From Alicyclobacillus mali (GTDB taxonomy: Bacteria > Bacillota > Bacilli > Alicyclobacillales > Alicyclobacillaceae), in assembly GCF_017329565.1 (NCBI RefSeq), contig NZ_JAFMTT010000006.1: DNA of 64,000 bases. The stretch is one strand, 5' to 3'. A model generated the notes under the pieces. The model did no database searches, was not told the DNA's origin, and worked only from the letters and a program-made list of their open reading frames with translations. Shown one piece after another: positions 52,093-60,119 of this stretch. A program made the position numbers and the translations under genes. Positions within the stretch are counted from its first letter, which is position 1. Every line of letters begins with the position of its first letter.

Positions 52093-52617
52093 ATGATCAA
52101 GTCGGCACGAACGGCGGTCGCGCTGTGGATGCTCTTGTTGGCGACCGGGTGCGGGCGAGTGGACAACGCGTCGCAGGCGGCCAACGGCGTCGCGCAGGCC
52201 ACGAGACAGGCAGGCAACGCGGTCGCCAACACAGTTCAGCGAGCGGGACAGGCCGCGGATCAGGTGGGACAAGCGATGGGCGACCAAGCGGCGGCCACGT
52301 TCCGAGAAGACCGGGACATTGCGTCCAACCTCGTGCGATCCGGCTATGCATCGCGTGCCATCGCATTTGTGATGGGTGACGTCGCCTATATCGCCATGCA
52401 GGCGCCGGCTGCCGGTGTTTCCGGTCAGAGGACCAAGGAGCAGGTTTCAGCTCACGTCAAGTCGGACTTCCCGGCCATTCGCCAGGTTTATGTAAGTGAG
52501 GATCCGAACGTATACGCAAGATTTGTGAATTTCCAACGAATGATGCAGCAGGGCCATCCCATTCAGGGGGTATGGCAAAATTTCAAGACCTCTGTCGCTC
52601 GCATGTTTCCGTCATGA
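52093..52617 (+). CDS. YhcN/YlaJ-like sporulation lipoprotein
   Basis: 174 residues: signal peptide with lipobox LLATGC, an Ala/Gln-rich helical region (SQAANGVAQATRQAGNAVAN), then a YhcN/YlaJ-type domain with AIAFVMGDVAYIAMQ and VYVSEDPNVYARF. The family includes spore membrane lipoproteins. ATG with GAGGAGGTG ten bases upstream. Confidence 0.8.
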   Translation: MIKSARTAVALWMLLLATGCGRVDNASQAANGVAQATRQAGNAVANTVQRAGQAADQVGQAMGDQAAATFREDRDIASNLVRSGYASRAIAFVMGDVAYIAMQAPAAGVSGQRTKEQVSAHVKSDFPAIRQVYVSEDPNVYARFVNFQRMMQQGHPIQGVWQNFKTSVARMFPS

Positions 52618-52627
52618 GCGCAACAAT

Positions 52628-52668
52628 TGACGGCCGGCCGGGCCTGTGCTCGGCCGGCCGCGTTGTTT
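52628..52668 (+). terminator. Terminator after the YhcN-like gene
   Basis: CGGCCGGCCG at 52631-52640 pairs with the same palindromic block at 52651-52660, with outer A/T pairing and GTTGTTT after it. Confidence 0.7.
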
Positions 52669-52692
52669 GCCAAACGTTTCTGGCCGTATAAT
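52663..52692 (+). promoter_or_regulatory. Promoter of resDE
   Basis: TTGTTT (52663-52668), 18 bases, TATAAT (52687-52692), 31 bases before the ATG. The -35 overlaps the tail of the preceding terminator. Confidence 0.5.
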
Positions 52693-52723
52693 GGGACGGA
52701 AGGGGCTAGGCGGAGGTGGAGGC

Positions 52724-53425
52724 ATGGCACAAACGAGGATCTTGGTCGTCGACGACGAGGAACGGATTCGCCGCTTGGTTCGCATGTACCTTGAGCGAAA
52801 CGGATTTGACGTGGACGAGGCGGCGGATGGAAAAGAGGCGCTCAACAAGGCTTTGAATCAGGGGTATGCACTGATTATCTTGGATCTGATGTTGCCCGGG
52901 ATGGACGGTCGCGACGTGTGCGCACAGATCCGGCAGCACAGCAATGTCCCCATTGTCATGCTGACCGCTGCGGGCGACGAGGCGAATCGGGTGCACGGGT
53001 TTGAGCTTGGTGCGGACGACTACGTCGTCAAACCGTTCAGTCCTCGCGAACTTGTCTTGCGCGTAAAAGCCATGCTCAAGCGTACGGGCGAGATGGAATA
53101 CGGCCGAACTGCGGTTCAAACGCTCACGTTTCCTGGATTGGAAATTCAAATCGACGCGCGCCGTGTCGAGGTCAACGGGCAAGAGGTCAGTCTGACTCCG
53201 AAGGAGTTTGATCTTTTGGTTTACATGGCTCAGCGTCCCGATAAAGTATTCAGCCGCGAAGAGCTCCTAAGAGATGTATGGAATTATCAATTTTTCGGAG
53301 ATCAGCGTACCGTAGATACCCATATCAAGCGGTTGCGCGAAAAGTTGGGCCAGGCTTCTCCTGAGGTGAGCCGCTACATCGTGACCGTCTGGGGCGTCGG
53401 GTACAAGTTCGAGGTGGCTTTGTGA
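52724..53425 (+). CDS. resD: OmpR-type response regulator (ResD-like)
   Basis: 233 residues: receiver domain with Asp10/Asp11, phosphorylation site Asp54 (LDLMLPGMDG) and KPF; winged-helix DNA-binding domain with LTPKEFDLLVYMAQ and DQRTVDTHIKRLREKL. Its place next to a ResE-like kinase and after rluB matches Bacillus resD, the activator of aerobic/anaerobic respiration genes, though resABC are missing between. ATG with GGAGGTGGAGG. Confidence 0.85.
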   Translation: MAQTRILVVDDEERIRRLVRMYLERNGFDVDEAADGKEALNKALNQGYALIILDLMLPGMDGRDVCAQIRQHSNVPIVMLTAAGDEANRVHGFELGADDYVVKPFSPRELVLRVKAMLKRTGEMEYGRTAVQTLTFPGLEIQIDARRVEVNGQEVSLTPKEFDLLVYMAQRPDKVFSREELLRDVWNYQFFGDQRTVDTHIKRLREKLGQASPEVSRYIVTVWGVGYKFEVAL

Positions 53426-55206
53426 TACCCAACAGCATCGTGGCCAAGATGTGGCTGACGATTGTCGGTATGGTATTTGTCATTCAGGCGCTCCTGTCCG
53501 TCTTGCTTCAGCAAGTGTTTAACAAATACATTGTCACCCGCGAGGAGGCGAGTCTCACGCAACTTGCTCTGACCATTCAGTCCGTGCTCGCCGCCCCGAG
53601 CGAGCGTTCCGTCAAAGAGCAGGTGGCGAGCGATATCGCGAAGCGGGTGGAGCGCGCGACAGTGGTGTACGGCGTCCCGTACACGACCAATGCAAGCCTG
53701 ATCGCAGCCTATCGCGCCATGACCCCTGGCGAGCGGGAGGCATTGTCCCGTGGCCAGCCCCTGGCGTTGCGCGGAACGTTCGGCAACGTGAATCGCCTGA
53801 CCGTCTATGTGCAGATTCCGGCTGCCGGATCGACCCAACAGGGACTGTTGGCCGTTTCGCAGGACACGAGCGTGCTGGACGAGCCGTTGCGTGAGATTCG
53901 CAACATGGTGCTCTTCGATACGGTGCTCGGCGTCATATTGGCGACGGGCTTTGCCTTTGTGATCTCGAAGAATCTTTCCCGTCCGCTCGTGGATATGACT
54001 CGAGCAGCCGAGGAGATGGCGCGCGGTCACTATCTTCAGCGCGTCCGCGTGGTCACGAAGGACGAAGTCGGGCGGCTCGGTCAGACATTCAACGCGCTGG
54101 CGCGACAATTGGCCGAGACGATTGAGCAACTGTCGATGGAGCGAGAAGGACTGCAGCGGATTCTCTCTTCTCTGCAGGACGGCGTGGTTGCCACCGATCT
54201 CGACGGTCGCGTCGTGTTGGCAAATCCTCCTGCAAAGCGCCATTTGCGGCACCTCTCGGTCGCCGAGCGAGGTATTGTCGACGAAGACCGACTGCCGGAT
54301 CGCCTGATGAGCCTCTGGGTAGGCGTTCGCGAGCAACAGGATGCCGTGTACCGAGAGGATACCTGGGATGGCCGTACCATTGGCATTACCATGCTTCCTC
54401 TCTACGAAGCAGATGGCACGACCCTCCGCGGCGCGCTCTGCGTCCTGCGCGACATCACGGAGGAGCGGCGCCTTGACCGATTACGGAAGGATTTCATCGC
54501 GAACGTGTCTCACGAATTGAGGACGCCACTCAGCATGTTGCAGGGGTACACCGAGGCCCTCTTGGATGACATCTCGGACGATCCCGACATGCGCCGCGAA
54601 CTGACGGAAATCATTCACGATGAAACGCTGCGCATGAAGCGCCTTGTCAACGACCTGCTGAATCTCGCCCAACTGGAGAGCGGACAATTCAAACTCCATT
54701 TTGCCCGCGTCGATCTCACCCAGGTGATGCGCCGGGTGGCGCGCAAATTTCAGGCGCTTGCCAGCGACGAAGACCATCTCTCGTTCGAAGTATCGATTCC
54801 GGGTAAGCCCATCGTCGTGGATGGCGACGAGGACCGCCTGGAACAGGTATTCACGAATCTGCTCGACAATGCATTTCGCCACACGGCTCGGGGCACCATT
54901 CGTTTTGAGCTGGATATCCGTCACGAGTATGCGTATGTACGTGTGGCCGATACGGGAAGCGGCATACCGGAAGAAGACGTTCCCTACATTTTTGAACGCT
55001 TCTATAAAGCCGACAAAGCTCGTACGCGATCCCGCTCGGGAACGGGGCTCGGTTTGGCCATCGCACGCCAACTCGTGATTGAACACCGCGGCGAAATCCT
55101 TGTCGAAAGTCGACTGGGTGAGGGCACGACCTTCACGGTGGTCCTGCCACTCGCCTCCGCGCATCCTATCGGGGAAGGAGGGGCGTCCCGTGACCTGGAT
55201 ATATGA
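53422..55206 (+). CDS. resE: Membrane sensor histidine kinase (ResE-like)
   Basis: 594 residues: membrane helix ~9-30, an extracytoplasmic sensor (~30-165), second helix ~170-190, HAMP, PAS (SSLQDGVVATDLDGRVVLANP), HisKA with NVSHELRTPLSMLQGY (His364), N box (LLDNAFRHT), G1 (DTGSGIPEED), F (IFERFYKAD) and G2 (GTGLGLAIAR). GTG overlaps resD. Its end overlaps the small MTWIY gene by 17 bases. Confidence 0.92.
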   Translation: MIPNSIVAKMWLTIVGMVFVIQALLSVLLQQVFNKYIVTREEASLTQLALTIQSVLAAPSERSVKEQVASDIAKRVERATVVYGVPYTTNASLIAAYRAMTPGEREALSRGQPLALRGTFGNVNRLTVYVQIPAAGSTQQGLLAVSQDTSVLDEPLREIRNMVLFDTVLGVILATGFAFVISKNLSRPLVDMTRAAEEMARGHYLQRVRVVTKDEVGRLGQTFNALARQLAETIEQLSMEREGLQRILSSLQDGVVATDLDGRVVLANPPAKRHLRHLSVAERGIVDEDRLPDRLMSLWVGVREQQDAVYREDTWDGRTIGITMLPLYEADGTTLRGALCVLRDITEERRLDRLRKDFIANVSHELRTPLSMLQGYTEALLDDISDDPDMRRELTEIIHDETLRMKRLVNDLLNLAQLESGQFKLHFARVDLTQVMRRVARKFQALASDEDHLSFEVSIPGKPIVVDGDEDRLEQVFTNLLDNAFRHTARGTIRFELDIRHEYAYVRVADTGSGIPEEDVPYIFERFYKADKARTRSRSGTGLGLAIARQLVIEHRGEILVESRLGEGTTFTVVLPLASAHPIGEGGASRDLDI

Positions 55207-55387
55207 TTCAAACCTGTACGACACCAAATTTCAAGCGTCGTGCCGCATGGCTCGGCTTGAGGACGCCGCGATGGCGTCCTCAAGCAAGTGGCGCTACATT
55301 TCGGTTTTTCAGACATCGAGCGGGCGATACGGCGTCAAAATCCTGTTGTCTCAGGACTCGTCGGAATCCGAACGGTGTTCAAAATAG
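55190..55387 (+). CDS. Small MTWIY-family protein, copy A
   Basis: 65 residues from GTG 55190, which has GGAAGGAGGGG seven to eight bases upstream and lies inside the end of resE. The N-terminus reads MTWIYDSNLYDTK and a later block GRYGVKI. A second gene at 58662 begins MTWIYEARLYDSK and has GNYGVRY, so both belong to one small family. No known domain. Soluble, with no signal. Function unknown; translational coupling to the sensor kinase suggests it is made with it. Confidence 0.6.
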   Translation: MTWIYDSNLYDTKFQASCRMARLEDAAMASSSKWRYISVFQTSSGRYGVKILLSQDSSESERCSK

Positions 55388-55788
55388 CGAAGTCTGGTAA
55401 GGAGGTTCTTCTTTTGGGCAAGCACGTCGATTAATTGCCAGAGAAAGGATGCCTCTTCCTTAGACAACTGACTCATGCGGTGCGCCGCTTCCAAGTAAGG
55501 GAAGGATTCCTCGTTCAACACGAAGTGTTGCAGAGGTGTCGGAAGTTCGTAAACCGAGTTCCGCATCCGCTTCGGCTCGTACGTCATCTCCGGATCACAG
55601 AGCACCTGCAGCGGCACGCCGAGTGCATCCGCCAAGCGCTTGGCATAGTCCAAAGAGGGTCGGCGCTTGTCTCGCTCAATGGATGAAATGTGAGGCGTGG
55701 ATACGCCCGCCCGCATCGCGAGTTCCTGTTGCGACCATCCGCGGCTCTGCCGAATGGCTCTGACCCGTGTACCAAACGAATCCTTCAT
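55351..55788 (-). CDS. XRE-family transcriptional regulator
   Basis: 145 residues: a helix-turn-helix at 5-60 (VRAIRQSRGWSQQELAMRAGVS, then HISSIERDKRRPSLDYAKRLADALG) and a C-terminal helical half of about 80 residues with LPTPLQHFVLNEESFPYLEAA, possibly a dimer or partner-binding part, like SinR/SlrR. Targets unknown. ATG with GGAGAGCC upstream. Its end overlaps the MTWIY gene tail-to-tail by 37 bases. Confidence 0.8.
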   Translation of the reverse strand: MKDSFGTRVRAIRQSRGWSQQELAMRAGVSTPHISSIERDKRRPSLDYAKRLADALGVPLQVLCDPEMTYEPKRMRNSVYELPTPLQHFVLNEESFPYLEAAHRMSQLSKEEASFLWQLIDVLAQKKNLLTRLRYFEHRSDSDES

Positions 55789-55931
55789 CGTGGCTCTCCT
55801 CCCTGAAACCCCTCATGGTCTGTTCACGGACACTGTATCAATGCGACGGCTTCATTGTAAATGAAAAAATGGGAATAAACTTTACTGTTATGTATGAGTT
55901 ATCTGCATCACCTCGGAAAGGATTTGTTGAA

Positions 55932-55940
55932 TGTTATACT
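55932..55940 (+). promoter_or_regulatory. Extended -10 promoter of the sirtuin gene
   Basis: TGTTATACT, a TGn-extended -10 box; start expected near 55947, right before the hairpin that covers the ribosome site. Confidence 0.5.
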
Positions 55941-55953
55941 ACTGTTCTGGCAG

Positions 55954-55971
55954 CCCCTCTGCCAAGAGGGG
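55954..55971 (+). promoter_or_regulatory. Hairpin covering the ribosome site of the sirtuin gene
   Basis: CCCCTCT (55954-55960), 4-base loop, AGAGGGG (55965-55971). The right arm is the ribosome-binding purine run of the TTG start at 55982, so the stem would hide it. Could act as a thermosensor-like or protein-controlled switch. Confidence 0.5.
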
Positions 55972-55981
55972 AGATCGACAT

Positions 55982-56644
55982 TTGTGGACTTGGCCCAACT
56001 CTCATCTCGTGGCCATCACAGGCGCGGGCATCAGTGTGGAAAGCGGCCTGCCCACCGTCGATGATGTTGTCGCGGGGGTCTCACTTCGTCGGTTGTTTCA
56101 GCCTAGGATCTGGCGAGAACAGCCTCTTGAGGCCTTCCGAGCGTTTCGATTTCTTGCGCGAGAATGGCCCCAGAAGCGGCCGAACCGAGCCCATTTGGCG
56201 TTGGCGCGTGCTGAGATTCCGATTATCACCCAGAATATCGATGGCCTTCACCGGGCGGCCGGAAGCACGCGAATCATCGAGTTGCATGGAAACCTCAGGG
56301 AGTTGAAGTGTGAGGCGTGTGAAGGGATTTTTGGTTGTGAGCTGGCGTGGCGGGAAGATATCCCTCGGTGTCCGACCTGTGGCCACATACTTCGCCCTGG
56401 ATTTGTGCTGGAGGGCGAGGAAGTGCGCCATATTGCGCGAGCATACGACTGGGTGGCAGAAGCGAAAGGGCTGCTCGTAGTGGGGACCGAGTTGGAAATG
56501 ATACCCGTTCGCCAATTGTACGAGGTAGCCAAGCGGCGGAATGTGCCCATTGCGTGGGTGCGGGATCATGCGGAAGACTGGGTCCCCCATTTGCTCGGAC
56601 AAGACCGCGACGCAGATTCTCTTTTTTGCCCGGGTGAAGTATAG
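55982..56644 (+). CDS. Divergent SIR2-family protein
   Basis: 220 residues. GAGIS (14-18) of the NAD site, TQNIDGLHRAAGS (83-95), catalytic His102 in ELHGNL, and a zinc module Cys110/Cys113/Cys130/Cys133. The helical loop that normally reads SGIPxFR is SGLPTVDDV, and the region up to residue 60 is shortened. VVGTELEMIP replaces the usual GTSxxVxP. NAD-dependent deacylase or ADP-ribose-related activity is likely. TTG 55982 chosen for its AAGAGGGG site; the -10 box shows translation cannot start upstream. Confidence 0.8.
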   Translation: MWTWPNSHLVAITGAGISVESGLPTVDDVVAGVSLRRLFQPRIWREQPLEAFRAFRFLAREWPQKRPNRAHLALARAEIPIITQNIDGLHRAAGSTRIIELHGNLRELKCEACEGIFGCELAWREDIPRCPTCGHILRPGFVLEGEEVRHIARAYDWVAEAKGLLVVGTELEMIPVRQLYEVAKRRNVPIAWVRDHAEDWVPHLLGQDRDADSLFCPGEV

Positions 56645-56701
56645 TAACAGCAGCGAATGCGGATTCACCGCACCGCATGTTCGAACAGATGAGGGGATGT
56701 T

Positions 56702-57076
56702 GTGGACTCGGACAAGCTTCACTACGTGTTGGTCTTGGACCGCAGTCGCAAAGCGCGGTCGCTCCGTCAGCTGTACGAGGCCGTCGTGGCGGATCGCGCG
56801 GAGGATGCCCGCCTGGAAGTCAGCATCGGTGACATTCGGGGACAGAGCGGCATCGAATTGCGCGAGCGGGATCGACACCGCGTCCTCAGCCTTCGCCTGC
56901 AGGATGAGCACATGAGTCCGTATTGTCAAACCAACATGAACCTGTTCCAGTTGCTCATGTTGGACGAACGGACCGAGATGAGCATCTACCGCGCGCAGCG
57001 AGCATGGCTGTTGGTGTTTCGCGGCGTTACGAGTGGCCCACGTCCCTTCGGGACGCAGGGCTATGACCCTCGGTAG
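56702..57076 (+). CDS. Protein of unknown function, 124 residues
   Basis: Soluble and charged, no membrane segment or known motif. Blocks such as HYVLVLDRSRKARSLRQLYEAVV and MSPYCQTNMNLFQLLML are visible. GTG start behind GATGAGGGGATGTT. Convergent with the PrsW gene, the two stops touching at 57076/57077. Coding is supported by the ribosome site and codon use like its neighbours. Confidence 0.6.
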   Translation: MDSDKLHYVLVLDRSRKARSLRQLYEAVVADRAEDARLEVSIGDIRGQSGIELRERDRHRVLSLRLQDEHMSPYCQTNMNLFQLLMLDERTEMSIYRAQRAWLLVFRGVTSGPRPFGTQGYDPR

Positions 57077-57733
57077 TCAGGTCCATCGGACATTCCACGG
57101 CCTCCGTGCACGCCGCAGGATCTGAAGGCTGTATTCGCAGAGGACAAACAACACGCCCGCCAGGACGAAGTCCGCGATGAGCGATCCCGCCAGCGCAAAC
57201 GTGTCGTATACACCGTGGGCGATGGCGGGAGCGATGTAGCCCCAAGCTCGCGATGTACCGAGGAATCGGGCGCGAGCGAACTGATATCCCATCACGATGG
57301 CAAACATGAAATGAGCCGGTACCGCCGTCACGGCTCGGACGATTGCGGTCCAAAATCCGGAACTGGTGACGTATAGAATGTTTTCCACGGTTGCAAATCC
57401 GAGGCCAATCGCGCACGCGTAGACAATTGCGTCGACGGGGGCATGGATACGGCCGCGATCGAGCACGGTTCGCTCGAACAGGGCAGCTTTGAGAAACTCC
57501 TCCACCATGCCAGCCACAAAGAACGCCGTCGCCAAAAGCCCACGCCAGGTCGTGGGTTGCGCCGACGCGTGGTGCAAGAGTGCTCGCTCGATCACACCGG
57601 CTGGGAGGACCACGAGGGCACCCAGGACAAACAACTTTGCGACCTCGCGCTTGGGCTCTGGGTGGAGCTTGTCGTAGGTGTAAATCAGTGCGAGGAGGAG
57701 AAGCCCTGGCAGGATAGCGAGTGCGATATACAT
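57077..57733 (-). CDS. PrsW family intramembrane protease
   Basis: 218 residues with about six membrane helices. The catalytic EE pair is at Glu78-Glu79 (GMVEEFLKAALF), followed by APVDAIVYACAIGLGFATVEN and a later HGVYDTFAL. PrsW proteases cut anti-sigma factors such as RsiW at site 1. No anti-sigma gene is next to it. ATG behind GAGGGAGC, divergent from the DUF2797 gene. Confidence 0.88.
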   Translation of the reverse strand: MYIALAILPGLLLLALIYTYDKLHPEPKREVAKLFVLGALVVLPAGVIERALLHHASAQPTTWRGLLATAFFVAGMVEEFLKAALFERTVLDRGRIHAPVDAIVYACAIGLGFATVENILYVTSSGFWTAIVRAVTAVPAHFMFAIVMGYQFARARFLGTSRAWGYIAPAIAHGVYDTFALAGSLIADFVLAGVLFVLCEYSLQILRRARRPWNVRWT

Positions 57734-57803
57734 CTGATGCTCCCTCTTTCGAGATACGGGTTATGATGAAGCGGTTGTAGTGTTTGGTCAGGGGGACTGT
57801 TTT

Positions 57804-58619
57804 ATGTTGTGGACGGGTCAGCTGCGCGAACTCGAGCCTGCGTTCCAGAAGCCCATCGCGTACAGTCTGCAATTGACGGGTGCCGAAGGGCAGTGCGCCA
57901 TTCCGATCGCGGTGGGCGATAGAGTGGTGTTTCGGCCCACAGGGACGCTGCGATGCATTGCATGCGGAAGAAGTGTAAAAAAGTTGTATCAAGGCGGATA
58001 TTGCTTTCCATGCGTTCAAACGTTGGCGGAGTGCGATTTGTGCATCGTGAAGCCGCACCAGTGTCATTTTCATCTCGGAACGTGCCGAGATGCGTTGTTT
58101 GCGGCGAATCACTGTATGGTTCCGCATTGTGTGTACATCGCGTGGAGCAGCGGCTTCAAGGTGGGAATCACGCGGAAGGGACGCCAGTTCAGGCGTTGGA
58201 TGGATCAAGGTGCTGTGGAGGCCGCCGTGATTGCCGAGGTGCCGGATCGAAAAACGGCAGGCGAGCTCGAGGTGCATATCGCACAATCCATGGCGGACAA
58301 GACCAACTGGCGGCGGATGTTGACCGATGAAGAGGGGCCGGATCGTCCACTTGCGGAGGTGGCCAGGGAGGTGCAATCGTCAGTGGCGCAAATCTATCGC
58401 CGCTATCTGGTTGACGACATCCGGCCGGCGCAACTGGTGTATCCTCGGCAACCCGGATTCACCGTTTCGCTTTCTTCACTCGCGTTCGCTGCAGATGGAT
58501 CCGTGGGCGGCGTGCTTCGAGGCATCAAGGGCCAATACCTGATGTTCGATCACGGCGTTTTGAACGTGAAGCGTTGGGCAGGGTATGAGGTGGTTGTCGA
58601 ACACGAAAGTGCCTCATGA
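57804..58619 (+). CDS. DUF2797 protein with cysteine cluster and GIY-YIG-like region
   Basis: 271 residues. Many Cys/His: CIACG, YCFPCVQTLAECDLC and HQCHFHLGTCRD form a likely zinc-binding part (50-110). It is followed by VYIAWSSGFKVGITRKGRQF (split here before RRWMDQGA), which resembles the GIY-YIG nuclease core. The family (DUF2797) has no assigned function. ATG 57804 with GGGGGA seven bases upstream; GTG 57780 is an alternative. Confidence 0.72.
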   Translation: MLWTGQLRELEPAFQKPIAYSLQLTGAEGQCAIPIAVGDRVVFRPTGTLRCIACGRSVKKLYQGGYCFPCVQTLAECDLCIVKPHQCHFHLGTCRDALFAANHCMVPHCVYIAWSSGFKVGITRKGRQFRRWMDQGAVEAAVIAEVPDRKTAGELEVHIAQSMADKTNWRRMLTDEEGPDRPLAEVAREVQSSVAQIYRRYLVDDIRPAQLVYPRQPGFTVSLSSLAFAADGSVGGVLRGIKGQYLMFDHGVLNVKRWAGYEVVVEHESAS

Positions 58620-58661
58620 GCTCCGGCCGCATGGGCACACTAGGGCCGGGAGGGGTTTTGC

Positions 58662-58832
58662 ATGACCTGGATTTACGAAGCGCGCCTCTATGACTCGAAG
58701 GCCGTCGCGATGTACGTGGCCATGAATCTTCGCGATTCCGGCGGTCGTCAGCGGCTCGACAACGCGTCGGTTCAGGTCTATCGCACGCGGCGGGGCAATT
58801 ACGGTGTGCGGTACCGGACGCTCGACGCCTAG
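58662..58832 (+). CDS. Small MTWIY-family protein, copy B
   Basis: 56 residues, ATG 58662 after GGGAGGGG (spacing about seven). Starts MTWIYEARLYDSK and ends near GNYGVRYRTLDA. It shares the N-terminus and the YGV(K/R) block with the protein at 55190. Preceded by the DUF2797 gene and followed by the HtrA-like gene. Predicted soluble; mixed beta pattern. Function unknown. Confidence 0.6.
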   Translation: MTWIYEARLYDSKAVAMYVAMNLRDSGGRQRLDNASVQVYRTRRGNYGVRYRTLDA

Positions 58833-58918
58833 TGGCGCGGCACGCGAGATCCTCTTGGCGAATACAATGAACAGCGCACCGTGGATCTGCCTTGATCCCG
58901 CCAAGGGGTGATGACAGG

Positions 58919-59620
58919 ATGAAAAAGACTCATTCCACGCCGGGAAAGCGTGCCGCACAGCTTCATCTCCCCAATTTTGTCCGGCTCGTGGAGCGATATA
59001 AAAAGTGCGTTGTCGGTATCGAAGTCATCCAAACCCCCTATCGAGATCGCGCCCTCTTCTTTCCCTGGGAGCGGCCGTTGCCGCGCGAAGGGCGCGCCGC
59101 CCTCAACATCGGAACAGGATTCATGTTTCATCCCAAGGGCTATATCCTCACCAACGAGCATGTGATCGCGGAAGCGGATCGAATTATGCTGAGAGTCTTT
59201 GGCCGCAAGGATCTGGTTGAGGCCGATCTCGTCGGGCGAGATCGAAAGCACGACATCGCAGTTTTATGGGCGAATATCCCAGTTCCGTCGCCCGTCCTGC
59301 GGCTGGGTCATAGCAAGGATGTCCAGGTGGGCGAGTGGGTGGTCGCCATCGGATCGCCACTTGGGCTCGATCACACGGTGACCGTCGGGATTGTCAGCGC
59401 CAAGAATCGGCCGCTCCAGATTGGCGATCGCGAGTATCCAAACCTCATCCAAACGGATGCCGCCATCAATCGCGGGAACAGTGGGGGACCGCTGATTAAC
59501 CTACAAGGCGAAGTGATTGGCATGAACACGGCTGTCTCACAAAGTTCTCAAGGAATTGGGTTTGCCATCGCTGCAGACGTGCTGCGCCAGCGGGTCAAGA
59601 CCATTCTGGGCGATGCATGA
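58919..59620 (+). CDS. HtrA-like serine protease without PDZ domain or membrane anchor
   Basis: 233 residues, trypsin-like S1C fold. Triad: His81 in LTNEHVIAEA, Asp112 in KHDIAVLW, and Ser188 in NRGNSGGPL. The protein ends right after the protease domain (GFAIAADVLRQRVKTILGDA), with no PDZ, and the N-terminus has no signal or membrane helix, so it would be cytoplasmic. The ATG follows AAGGGGTGA by seven bases. Confidence 0.85.
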   Translation: MKKTHSTPGKRAAQLHLPNFVRLVERYKKCVVGIEVIQTPYRDRALFFPWERPLPREGRAALNIGTGFMFHPKGYILTNEHVIAEADRIMLRVFGRKDLVEADLVGRDRKHDIAVLWANIPVPSPVLRLGHSKDVQVGEWVVAIGSPLGLDHTVTVGIVSAKNRPLQIGDREYPNLIQTDAAINRGNSGGPLINLQGEVIGMNTAVSQSSQGIGFAIAADVLRQRVKTILGDA

Positions 59621-59663
59621 CAGAGATACCCTCGCAGCGAGCCGTTGATGGCGGGAAGGCCCT

Positions 59664-60014
59664 TCATGATGAGCCGTGCTTGACGTGTCGGCGCAGGTAG
59701 AAGTGCTGTCGAGGATTTTGCTCGTACCAAGCTTGCAGAAGTGCGGGGATAGTCCAGGCTTCGCGAGGAACGAGTTGTTCCAACGGATCCGTGACGTCGT
59801 GAAGCCTGATATGATGTCCGTCGACGACCATCCCGCTTTCCAGGTCGCTCCAGGCGTAGCGAGCGCAGGCGGATCGCCAAAAGTTGTGCATGCCTCCCTC
59901 GCTGAAAATGTGTGACTGACCGTTTTGGAGCAAAACCATGAGCGCCGACGGAAGATACATCACGTCGCCTGGACGCTCGATGCAGGCCTCATAGATGCGG
60001 GCAATCGGGGTCAC
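59664..60014 (-). CDS. Protein of unknown function, 116 residues
   Basis: GTG at 60014 is the chosen start since a GGAGAGGAGCGG site lies just upstream. The product begins MTPIARIYEACIERPGDVMYL and is rich in W, H and R; no known motif, no membrane helix. Convergent with the HtrA-like gene and divergent from the methyltransferase. A longer frame from 60080 has no ribosome site. Confidence 0.55.
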   Translation of the reverse strand: MTPIARIYEACIERPGDVMYLPSALMVLLQNGQSHIFSEGGMHNFWRSACARYAWSDLESGMVVDGHHIRLHDVTDPLEQLVPREAWTIPALLQAWYEQNPRQHFYLRRHVKHGSS

Positions 60015-60119
60015 GAAATCCGCTCCTCTCCTGTTCCAAGTATACCAGTCCCCTGACGCCACAAGTGCCCGGCCCAACAAACATTCGCGCGCGTATCATG
60101 CGACAAGGGGGAACTTGGT

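Noticed and set aside
58662..58832. MTWIY copy B as an internal fragment of a larger gene
   Set aside because: Stops flank the frame on both sides and it has its own strong ribosome site, so it is a separate small gene.
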